NCBI GenBank assembly: GCA_002329565.1
Contig: DCTM01000034.1
Span: 70,146-79,690 of the forward strand
Direction of reading: 5' to 3'
DNA length: 9,545 bases
Source: Firmicutes bacterium UBA1440
GTDB lineage: Bacteria; Bacillota; Clostridia; Peptostreptococcales; Anaerovoracaceae
Program-made: the position numbers and the translations under genes
Part shown: positions 1-5,887 of the stretch, piece after piece
How the letters are laid out: the number at the start of each line of letters is the position of its first letter
Position numbering within the stretch: position 1 is the stretch's first letter
Notes under the pieces: model-generated
Databases searched by the model: none
Told to the model about the DNA's origin: nothing
The model's input: the letters and a program-made list of their open reading frames with translations, nothing else

Positions 1-933
1 GTCTGCAGGCTCGTCTTCGTCATCATAGTCAGGATCTTCTTCCATGCGTTCGTAATATTCTCTCGATCCGACCGGTACGGCATCAAAATAATCGTCCGTT
101 CTGTCGAATCCATCCTTCGCATCTGAAACGACGGTGATATCAGGATTCATGAATCTCGGTCTCAGATTTCCGTTCAAAATATCATATAGCACAGCACCTG
201 TAGATGACATATACGGCAGCAGCACAAAGTATCCCGCATAACCCAAGAAAGCGCTGAGGCAATACAGCATTGCTTCTTTGCTGAAAGTCGGAATCTGCGC
301 CAGTGCAGCAAAGCCGGATTCAATCATATTCGTGCTGTACTGCGGAAGAAATGCCCTCGTAAATGCGGATGACAATAAACCGCCGACCGCCGCCGCCAAG
401 GCCACCCAGCCGATAAATGACAGCTGCAGGAAGAAATATTTGGCGTAATTACCCTTCATCAGGCGCGCGCTCTCCTGCAAAATCTCTACGAGGCCCCAAT
501 CCGGATGATCGGCAAATATATAGAATACCTGGCTGTAACGAATGGAGATGATGATACCGGGAACAATAAGCAGTAAGCATCCCAGGGAAACCATTGCCAT
601 TATCACTATAAATAATCCTATGGATTTAAACGTCCTTTCCCAACCGTAAAACACCCAACTCGGCGATACTTCGGGATCTTTTCTGAATATGCCGAGAACG
701 ATCATCATATATCCGAGCGTAAACGGCCCTGACATAAACAGCGTATAGAACAACGCCTCCGCTGAGTTGCCGTCCTCAGGAGCCAACGTTCCCAAAATCA
801 GAACCGGCAGCACTATTACACCGAGGTATACAATTGCTCCCGCTATGGCTTTCCCCCATTGTCCGTGCAAAGATTCTCTTCCAAGCCTTCTCAACGCGGA
901 ACTCGGCATAGTTACTGTAATATTATTCAGCAT
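1..933 (-). CDS. DUF975 family integral membrane protein (partial, C-terminus off the left edge)
   Basis: The frame is open from an ATG at 931-933 down to base 1 with no stop, giving 311 visible residues. A purine-rich ribosome site (AGAGGGG) lies about ten bases upstream of the ATG. The start, with an ALRRLGRESLHGQWG stretch (about residues 13-27), is typical of DUF975. So are the block VPGIIISIRYSQVFYIFADHP (about 124-144, where a hydrophobic hairpin meets a conserved RYS), the block ESARLMKGNYAKYFF (about 154-168), and the late LLPYMSSTGAVLYDIL (about 238-253). About five to six hydrophobic segments are visible, at roughly 29-50, 61-82, 104-130, 166-191 and 222-245. After residue 255 the protein becomes hydrophilic and ends in a very acidic tail (EEDPDYDDEDEP, about 298-309). 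The function of DUF975 proteins is not established; they are polytopic membrane proteins. The gene is transcribed divergently from thiN with its own promoter. Family call confident, role unknown. Confidence 0.85.
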   Translation of the reverse strand, partial: MLNNITVTMPSSALRRLGRESLHGQWGKAIAGAIVYLGVIVLPVLILGTLAPEDGNSAEALFYTLFMSGPFTLGYMMIVLGIFRKDPEVSPSWVFYGWERTFKSIGLFIVIMAMVSLGCLLLIVPGIIISIRYSQVFYIFADHPDWGLVEILQESARLMKGNYAKYFFLQLSFIGWVALAAAVGGLLSSAFTRAFLPQYSTNMIESGFAALAQIPTFSKEAMLYCLSAFLGYAGYFVLLPYMSSTGAVLYDILNGNLRPRFMNPDITVVSDAKDGFDRTDDYFDAVPVGSREYYERMEEDPDYDDEDEPAD

Positions 934-993
934 TCACTAATTTCCCCTCTCTGTGCATTATAAGTAAAGTTTAGAATTTTAACGCTAGTGAAT

Positions 994-1023
994 ATTATAC
1001 ATTAAAAAACAGATTGTTGTAAA
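994..1023 (-). promoter_or_regulatory. Sigma-A-type promoter for the DUF975 gene
   Basis: Read on the minus strand, a -35 element TTTACA (1018-1023) is followed after 18 bases by a perfect -10 TATAAT (994-999). The predicted start point near 987 leaves a leader of roughly 54 bases before the ATG at 933. Seen in sequence; activity is inferred. Confidence 0.6.
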
Positions 1024-1040
1024 GAAATAATCGAAACACG

Positions 1041-1070
1041 TTTCAATTTATACTGCATTTATGATATGAT
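1041..1070 (+). promoter_or_regulatory. Probable promoter for thiN
   Basis: A -10 element TATGAT (1065-1070) sits 18 bases after a weak -35 TTTCAA (1041-1046). The predicted start near 1077 gives a leader of about 28 bases that contains the ribosome site GGAGA (1093-1097), seven bases before the ATG. The leader is too short for a TPP riboswitch, so thiN is not visibly under thiamine-riboswitch control. A short inverted repeat, GAAAC-AC-GTTTC (1033-1044), overlaps the -35. Confidence 0.5.
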
Positions 1071-1104
1071 AACTTCAACAAATTGATTCTTTGGAGAACA
1101 GACT

Positions 1105-1731
1105 ATGAAAAAATGTGCAATAATCACGGCATACGTGGAAGGTGACCCGCGCGAGCTGCTGAGCAAATGCGAAGATACCTTTATCATCGCAGCCGACGGA
1201 GGCGTCAAGCACGCGCTTAAACATGACATTCCGATCGATTTGATTATAGGTGATTTTGACTCCTACGAAGGAGAGCTCCCAAGCAACGTACCAATAATTC
1301 GGTTCAAGCCCGAAAAGGACGACACCGATACAGGTCTTTCCGTTACCTATGCCATAGATCGCGGTTTTGACGACATAACGATTATCGGGGGCATAGGCGG
1401 CCGACTCGACCACACGATTGCCAACATTCAAGTGTTGGCAGGCGCGGCGCTGCGCGGTGTGCAGATCGAGATACGCGATAAAGGTAATACGGCCTCGGTC
1501 ATAAAAGACGGTTCTGTCACTCTGCAGGCCCGGCCGAATACGGCATTTTCGCTCTTTTCACTAAGTGAGCGATGCTTGGGAGTCAATATTTGCAATGCAA
1601 AATATCCCTTGCACGACCACGAACTCGTCTATTCCTTCCCGCTCGGATGCAGCAATGAATTTGCGGGCGGACCCGCCGAAATTTCTGTTGCCGAAGGTAC
1701 GCTTCTGATTGTGGTTTCACAAAAAAAATAA
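1105..1731 (+). CDS. thiN: Thiamine pyrophosphokinase
   Basis: This cytoplasmic enzyme of 208 residues transfers pyrophosphate from ATP to thiamine to make the cofactor thiamine pyrophosphate. It shows the family motifs in order: AADGG (29-33), GDFDS (49-53, the Asp-rich metal and nucleotide site), KDDTD (71-75), GGRLDH (98-103) and a late GCSNEF (181-186, the SNEF region near the thiamine pocket). The catalytic N-terminal domain occupies about 1-125 and the beta-rich thiamine-binding domain about 130-208. The length is normal for the family. The ATG has a well-placed GGAGA ribosome site. In many Bacillota thiN follows rsgA and rpe; here it stands alone, with its own promoter, divergent from the DUF975 gene, and runs into a terminator shared with holA. 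No other thiamine genes are in view, so a role in salvage of imported thiamine is possible but not shown. Confidence 0.95.
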   Translation: MKKCAIITAYVEGDPRELLSKCEDTFIIAADGGVKHALKHDIPIDLIIGDFDSYEGELPSNVPIIRFKPEKDDTDTGLSVTYAIDRGFDDITIIGGIGGRLDHTIANIQVLAGAALRGVQIEIRDKGNTASVIKDGSVTLQARPNTAFSLFSLSERCLGVNICNAKYPLHDHELVYSFPLGCSNEFAGGPAEISVAEGTLLIVVSQKK

Positions 1732-1735
1732 AAAC

Positions 1736-1780
1736 AAAGCCGAGATGAAGATTAAAACTGTCTTCCCGGCTTTTCTGATT
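1736..1780. terminator. Bidirectional rho-independent terminator between thiN and holA
   Basis: The arms AAAGCCG (1736-1742) and CGGCTTT (1767-1773) pair, with an inner stem GAAGA (1747-1751) and TCTTC (1761-1765) around a nine-base loop. On the plus strand TTTT and a T-rich run follow. On the minus strand the A-run at 1721-1734 becomes a long T-rich tail. It sits just after the thiN stop and just after the holA stop, so it can serve both convergent genes. Confidence 0.85.
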
Positions 1781-1784
1781 TCTT

Positions 1785-2840
1785 TTACAATTCCGCCACC
1801 AAGAGCTCTATGGCAGTGCGGGGATCCAAAAGTCCCGACTTAATCTTGATATCCGTCTCGTAAGCATCAGTCAGGATTTTTTTAAGACGTTTCTCAGTAT
1901 ACCGCTCGGCAAACCCGAGCGCCTTTTTGACTCTGAATACATGCACTCCAAGAGTCTGCGCCATATCCTCCGCCCGGCTTTCCTTGTTTTTCAATTCCTT
2001 GACCCACAGTATGATTTCGAACTGCGAAATAAGCAGTGCGAGAAGCTTATGCACGCTCTCTCCGGTGCCCAAGATGTTGAACAGCAGACGGAAGGACTCA
2101 TCGGTCCGCCCTCTGCCGGCGGCATCCGTCATCGCGAACACCTCCGTTTCCAAGCCGCCCGATATCGCTGCCACCACATCCGATACTATGATCTCCTCTC
2201 CGGTACTGTGAGCAATCATTTTTCTGAGGTCATTTTCCAAATTGTACAGATTGTACCGCGTTTCCTTGTGATAATAACCCGAGAGGTCGATTATTTCGTT
2301 TAGTACATAGGCTTTGCAGACCTTGCCTGAGTTTTTTAAGCGCTTGATGATAAAATTTTTCAGATCGTCCTCAGGCAACCTGTCGAACTCGTATACCTTG
2401 CCGTGCTTTTCTGTATCTTTGTAGAATTTCTTGCGTTTGTCCGCTTTTTCGCAAGTAAAAATCAACATCGTTCCGTCCGGGACATTGCCGATATAACGCA
2501 GCAGCGCAGTCTCGTCAGCCTCTGACATACTCTTACTCTTTTCACTGCCGATATAGGAAAAGTCCTCCACTGCAACTACTCTGAAAGTTGAAAACATGCT
2601 CAGGGTTTCGCAGGCTTCAATCATCGCGTCAACGCTGAATTGCTCCGGACCGAGTTTGATAAAATCAATATCTTTGACGCTCTCATTCACATATTTTTTA
2701 ACGATGGTATCGATCGCCCAATGCACAAGGTACTGTTCCTGACCGTGTAAGAGCATGACATTTGCAAGCCCATTCGTCTTTATATCTCTGTTGATTGTTT
2801 TAAAAGAGTGTTCCTCTTTGCGTGATTTGCCGACAGCCAT
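1785..2840 (-). CDS. holA: DNA polymerase III delta subunit (clamp-loader subunit HolA)
   Basis: The delta subunit opens the beta sliding clamp as part of the clamp-loader complex. With the start at 2840 the protein has 351 residues, normal for HolA/YqeN. Features in order: an N-terminal segment VMLLHGQEQYL (about 28-38), the usual LLYGEE-like degenerate P-loop of delta; a beta-binding region around SMFSTFRVVAVED (about 81-93); LENDLRKM in the middle domain (about 201-208); and the C-terminal signature IKSGLLDPRTAIELLVAEL (about 333-351). Two ATGs compete. That at 2844-2846 overlaps the comEC stop as ATGA, but its ribosome site AGGA (2847-2850) touches the codon. The ATG at 2838-2840 lies six bases from the same site and is preferred. 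The difference is two residues. Translational coupling to comEC is likely, and the comEC-holA order is the usual one in Bacillota. In many relatives rpsT lies next to holA; here thiN does. Confidence 0.93.
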   Translation of the reverse strand: MAVGKSRKEEHSFKTINRDIKTNGLANVMLLHGQEQYLVHWAIDTIVKKYVNESVKDIDFIKLGPEQFSVDAMIEACETLSMFSTFRVVAVEDFSYIGSEKSKSMSEADETALLRYIGNVPDGTMLIFTCEKADKRKKFYKDTEKHGKVYEFDRLPEDDLKNFIIKRLKNSGKVCKAYVLNEIIDLSGYYHKETRYNLYNLENDLRKMIAHSTGEEIIVSDVVAAISGGLETEVFAMTDAAGRGRTDESFRLLFNILGTGESVHKLLALLISQFEIILWVKELKNKESRAEDMAQTLGVHVFRVKKALGFAERYTEKRLKKILTDAYETDIKIKSGLLDPRTAIELLVAEL

Positions 2841-2842
2841 GT

Positions 2843-5218
2843 TCATTCCTCTCGCAGTACCGTAATTATCTTGCCGCGGCCGTTTCGGATTTCCTTAACT
2901 CCGATAGCGCCGTCCTCGTCATTTCTATAAACTATTATACCTTTTTTGATGCAATTTTCAATTACCGTTTTGTGCGGATGTCCGTAATTGTTCTTTCCGA
3001 CTTGGATGACAAGACAGGCAGGATCTGCTGCGGTAAGCATCTCATCGCAATTACTGTAGCGGCTGCCGTGATGGGCTGCCTTCAGAATGTTTGTTTTCAC
3101 CTTGTCCGGAGCAGCGTCAATCAAGGCTTTCTCACCCTCTGCGTCTATGTCTCCGGTCATCATCACTCTCAATCCGTTCTTCGTCACCCGCAATGCCAGA
3201 GAGATTGCATTTTCGTCTTCTGACGACAGCATATCGCGATACGAAATCTCCGAAGCGCGCTCAGGTGACAACACTTCGATTTCGGTGTCCGTGCCGATCC
3301 GAACTTTCATCCCCGCACTGAGATAAAATAAATTTTCCTTTTTCAGGCCGGTCTCTGCCAATATCTTCTCTTCGTTTAATCGGTTGGCCTCATACAGAAA
3401 GAGTTTTTTAACGATCCCTCTGCATGCCAACGTCTTCAGCCCCTCGTAGTGATCCGTATGCAGGTGTGTGACAAAAGCGTAATCGATTTGCCTGACTCCG
3501 TTTTTCAACAGATACGGCAACAAGACCTTTTCACCTACATCGTAGTTGACACTGCCTCCGCCGTCTATGAGGATGTTCTTGCCGTTTTCACTCTTTATAT
3601 GAAGGCAGTCTCCCTGCCCCACGTCGACAAATACGAGCTCAGCCCTCTCAAATCCGCTCGCGCAAGCTGCATGCCCGATAGCTGCGCACAGCACAATGAC
3701 TGCCGCCGCCGCTGCAATCTCTTTGAAACGCCTGCGCTTGTATGCGATCAGTGCACTCTCGCTGAGACCGAGAAAGACGGCGGCGTAGTATAGGATCAGC
3801 AGAAAAATCGGAGGGCTGACGGCATTGCAGACATACAAGCCGTCATTATAAAAGATTTCGTTTGAAAATACCATCGCATCGTTCATCAGTTTGATGAGGA
3901 TTCCTCCGATTTCAAAGAGGTGTTCGTTGCCGAGTGCAAACAATCCCATTTCGATAAGCCCTGCCGGAATAATCCAGCCCGATATGAAGATAACGGGCAG
4001 ATTTGCAAGTAAAGACACGGGCGAAAAATAATTGAAAAGATAAACGGTTGCAGGAAGCATACCTATCTGTACAGCAATACCCGAGAGAAATATGCCGTTG
4101 TAGCGCCTCCCGAGTGCGTTGGCGATGACTGCCAGCGAGAAAATCGCCAAATACGAAAGTTGAAAGCCTGTATTAAACAGCATATAAGGGCGGTACAGTA
4201 ATGCTGCGAGAGCGGTGGCCGCGGCTGAGCAGAGCATATCGTAGTTCAAATGCAGACGTGTTGCTGCGATGTGCATAGCGATCATAAGTACCGCGCGCAC
4301 CACCGATGGACTGAACTGCGAAGCTGCGGCATAGAGAAGCAAGAGTACCACAGTGGCTATACTTGTGCCCGTACTGCGTCTGCCCCTCAACATCCGTTGT
4401 ACGCAACCATAAACGAGAGCCACGTGCAGGCCGCTGACAGAAAGAATGTGCGAGGTTCCGTTTTTACGAAATGCTTCCTCCGTGTCCTCGTTGATATTGG
4501 CAGTGTCACCGAACAACATTCCCATCGTCAGATATGCAGTTTCCTCTCCGACTGCGTTCGCAAACGCGCACAGAAAGTCGGCCTTGAAAACCGCAATGAT
4601 ATTAAGCGCATGCAGTGCGGGACTCACAAAGCCGTCTCCTCGCAGTGAGATTTCAGAGGGCGAGATTGAAATCACCGTCTCAATCCCCCGCGTCCTCAGA
4701 TAGAGACTGTAATCAAAGGTACGCGGGTTGCGCTGCTTTTGCGGCAACTCCGTTGTTCCGCATACCCAAACACCTCGACCCGTCAAGTCCTCGGTGCAAG
4801 ACAATTCTTCCTCAAAGCGCCCGTTCATGTCACCGTAGACATTGACAAGCACTCTTTCGCCTTTCTCGGACCGTGCAATCAAGGCAGTGCGCTCCTTGGC
4901 AACGGATTGAGAGACGCTTTCTACAGTAAGCGGCAATTGCGCGTATTGCCCCGCCGTATCGGCTATTTCGCCGATGTCTGCCCTCTCCCAACTCAACAGA
5001 CTGCCGCCCAATGCTGTAAGAAAACAAAAAAGACTTACAAAAAATATAATTTCGGTAAAGTCTTTCCTTTTATTTTTTTCACGCCAAAACCGGCCCGACA
5101 GCAGAGCAAACACGAGTGCCACCGCTATCCATGCCGAAAAGGCTATATTTTCAATTGTATATGCCAGCCAAATTCCAAGCGCAAACGCGCAGGCTGCCGG
5201 CACGATTGGTCTTCGCAT
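2843..5218 (-). CDS. comEC: ComEC/Rec2 family DNA-uptake channel with metallo-beta-lactamase domain
   Basis: ComEC is the inner-membrane channel through which single-stranded DNA enters during natural transformation. This copy has 791 residues and all three usual parts: an N-terminal membrane and OB-like region (DUF4131, about 20-190), the polytopic competence domain (about 225-500) with the hallmark HILSVSGLHVALV (257-269), and a C-terminal metallo-beta-lactamase domain (about 525-791). The last has VDVGQGDCLHI (531-541), ILIDGG (549-554), the metal motif HLHTDH (H585, H587, D589, H590), TGD (688-690), AAHHGS (714-719) and GHPH (746-749), so the hydrolase site looks intact, as in copies thought to degrade the non-transported strand. 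The ATG at 5216-5218 has a GGGAGG ribosome site six bases away, but that site lies inside a small hairpin. It lies 63 bases after the hutP-like gene and overlaps holA. Whether the organism is competent cannot be told from this window, since no pilus or comEA genes are visible. Confidence 0.94.
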   Translation of the reverse strand: MRRPIVPAACAFALGIWLAYTIENIAFSAWIAVALVFALLSGRFWREKNKRKDFTEIIFFVSLFCFLTALGGSLLSWERADIGEIADTAGQYAQLPLTVESVSQSVAKERTALIARSEKGERVLVNVYGDMNGRFEEELSCTEDLTGRGVWVCGTTELPQKQRNPRTFDYSLYLRTRGIETVISISPSEISLRGDGFVSPALHALNIIAVFKADFLCAFANAVGEETAYLTMGMLFGDTANINEDTEEAFRKNGTSHILSVSGLHVALVYGCVQRMLRGRRSTGTSIATVVLLLLYAAASQFSPSVVRAVLMIAMHIAATRLHLNYDMLCSAAATALAALLYRPYMLFNTGFQLSYLAIFSLAVIANALGRRYNGIFLSGIAVQIGMLPATVYLFNYFSPVSLLANLPVIFISGWIIPAGLIEMGLFALGNEHLFEIGGILIKLMNDAMVFSNEIFYNDGLYVCNAVSPPIFLLILYYAAVFLGLSESALIAYKRRRFKEIAAAAAVIVLCAAIGHAACASGFERAELVFVDVGQGDCLHIKSENGKNILIDGGGSVNYDVGEKVLLPYLLKNGVRQIDYAFVTHLHTDHYEGLKTLACRGIVKKLFLYEANRLNEEKILAETGLKKENLFYLSAGMKVRIGTDTEIEVLSPERASEISYRDMLSSEDENAISLALRVTKNGLRVMMTGDIDAEGEKALIDAAPDKVKTNILKAAHHGSRYSNCDEMLTAADPACLVIQVGKNNYGHPHKTVIENCIKKGIIVYRNDEDGAIGVKEIRNGRGKIITVLREE

Positions 5219-5221
5219 GAT

Positions 5222-5235
5222 CTGCCTCCCGGCAG
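5222..5235 (-). promoter_or_regulatory. Hairpin sequestering the comEC ribosome binding site
   Basis: In the mRNA sense the sequence reads CUGCC-GGGA-GGCAG: a perfect five-base-pair stem closed by a GNRA-type GGGA tetraloop. The comEC Shine-Dalgarno GGGAGG (5225-5230) is made of the loop plus the first two bases of the 3' arm, and the start codon follows four bases after the stem. The structure is seen in the sequence; an effect on translation is inferred. Confidence 0.5.
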
Positions 5236-5281
5236 CACCATAACAGACCGATATTACTTATCCCCGTGAAATGTTGAATCT

Positions 5282-5698
5282 CTACAGCTCTCCCATCACT
5301 CTGTGACCGAGACCAATCGCCACTTCGTTCAAATACATCATGCCCACACTCATGAAAATACTTACACAAAGGTTATTTTCTTCACGACAGACTGCGATTT
5401 TACCGCCTCCGTTGAGACCGATGGCCTTTCGAATAATCTGAAACTGTGCCTCACGGGCAGCTCCCGCTACAGCACCTTCCTGGAGGCTTTCCTCTTTGAT
5501 CATGCCGTTCTTTCTCGCGATAATCACGGCTCTCTCGATCACGACATGCGTCTTATCTATGATATCCCCGCCGATGTCAACTGCAGCGGCCATGATTCCC
5601 TTCTCTTTGAGGTTTGCAATCAATTCTTCTTCTTCTTCTCTCGAGGCAGTGATTGACAAACTCACCGCAGCCCTCGCCACATCTACGCTGTCCAACAT
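5282..5698 (-). CDS. hutP: HutP family RNA-binding regulator (orphan, no hut genes nearby)
   Basis: HutP of Bacillus subtilis is a histidine- and Mg-dependent hexamer that binds NAG-rich RNA and prevents termination in the hut operon. This 138-residue protein resembles the clostridial branch of that family: VARAAVSLSITASREEEEE (about 7-25), a KGIMAAAVDIGGDI segment (33-46), VIERAVIIARKNGMI (53-67), EGAVAGAAREAQ (74-85), GLNGGGKIAV (94-103) and a closing NEVAIGLGHRV (124-134). The ATG at 5696-5698 is chosen because GGAGG (5707-5711) lies eight bases upstream. A longer frame from a TTG at 5732-5734 would start only about six bases from the predicted transcript end, with no ribosome site. The gene is first in an apparent operon with comEC and holA. 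The B. subtilis metal ligands H73, H77 and H138 appear to be Gly, Gly and Asn here, judged from a remembered reference sequence. Its target RNA and ligand are unknown. Confidence 0.8.
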   Translation of the reverse strand: MLDSVDVARAAVSLSITASREEEEELIANLKEKGIMAAAVDIGGDIIDKTHVVIERAVIIARKNGMIKEESLQEGAVAGAAREAQFQIIRKAIGLNGGGKIAVCREENNLCVSIFMSVGMMYLNEVAIGLGHRVMGEL

Positions 5699-5706
5699 TC
5701 CTTCTT

Positions 5707-5711
5707 CCTCC
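5707..5711 (-). promoter_or_regulatory. Ribosome binding site that fixes the hutP start
   Basis: A perfect GGAGG in the mRNA sense, eight bases before the ATG at 5696-5698. It lies within the longer TTG-started frame, which argues that those upstream codons are leader rather than coding sequence. Confidence 0.75.
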
Positions 5712-5720
5712 ATAACTACT

Positions 5721-5736
5721 GTTTGTTTCGACAAAC
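5721..5736 (-). other. Hairpin at the 5' end of the hutP-comEC-holA transcript
   Basis: In the mRNA sense GUUUGU-CGAA-ACAAAC forms a perfect six-base-pair stem with a four-base loop. It begins about four bases after the predicted transcription start (near 5740). Such terminal stem-loops can protect mRNAs from 5' decay, but the stem is mostly A-U and may be weak. Confidence 0.4.
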
Positions 5737-5746
5737 CAATATGATA

Positions 5747-5775
5747 ATTATAGTGTACTCATGCAAACATTTCAA
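5747..5775 (-). promoter_or_regulatory. Sigma-A-type promoter for the hutP-comEC-holA operon
   Basis: On the minus strand a -35 TTGAAA (5770-5775) is separated by exactly 17 bases from a perfect -10 TATAAT (5747-5752). The predicted start is an A near 5740, leaving a leader of about 41 bases before the preferred hutP ATG. This is the best promoter in the window. It runs divergently from the ponA promoter. Confidence 0.75.
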
Positions 5776-5845
5776 TAATTTCCTTTAATTTTCTCTGTAT
5801 TTCTTTGATTATATAGCGGATAGTATGGCGTATTTTTTTTTCATA

Positions 5846-5854
5846 TGATATAAT
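5846..5854 (+). promoter_or_regulatory. Extended -10 promoter for ponA
   Basis: The sequence TGATATAAT is a perfect extended -10 (TG at 5846-5847, TATAAT at 5849-5854). No good -35 is seen 16 to 18 bases upstream, which an extended -10 can tolerate. The predicted start near 5861 lies downstream of the ATG at 5858, so that ATG should not be in the mRNA. Confidence 0.55.
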
Positions 5855-5887
5855 AAAATGTATTTCTGTTTGCAGAAAGGAAAGCAG

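Noticed and set aside
932..993. Eight-base inverted repeat ATTCACTA (932-939) and TAGTGAAT (986-993) around the DUF975 leader
   Set aside because: The distal arm lies mostly upstream of the predicted transcription start, so it cannot fold in the mRNA, and the 46-base spacing makes a simple operator unlikely. Probably chance.
1071..1104. Possible TPP riboswitch upstream of thiN
   Set aside because: The leader is only about 28 bases and has none of the conserved THI-box motifs.
4739..5269. 176-residue plus-strand open frame antisense to comEC
   Set aside because: comEC is clearly the coding strand here with family motifs; the plus frame has no recognisable domain.
5219..5281. Possible HutP-controlled terminator between hutP and comEC
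   Set aside because: The 63 bases hold no GC-rich stem followed by a T run; the only clear structure is the ribosome-site hairpin.
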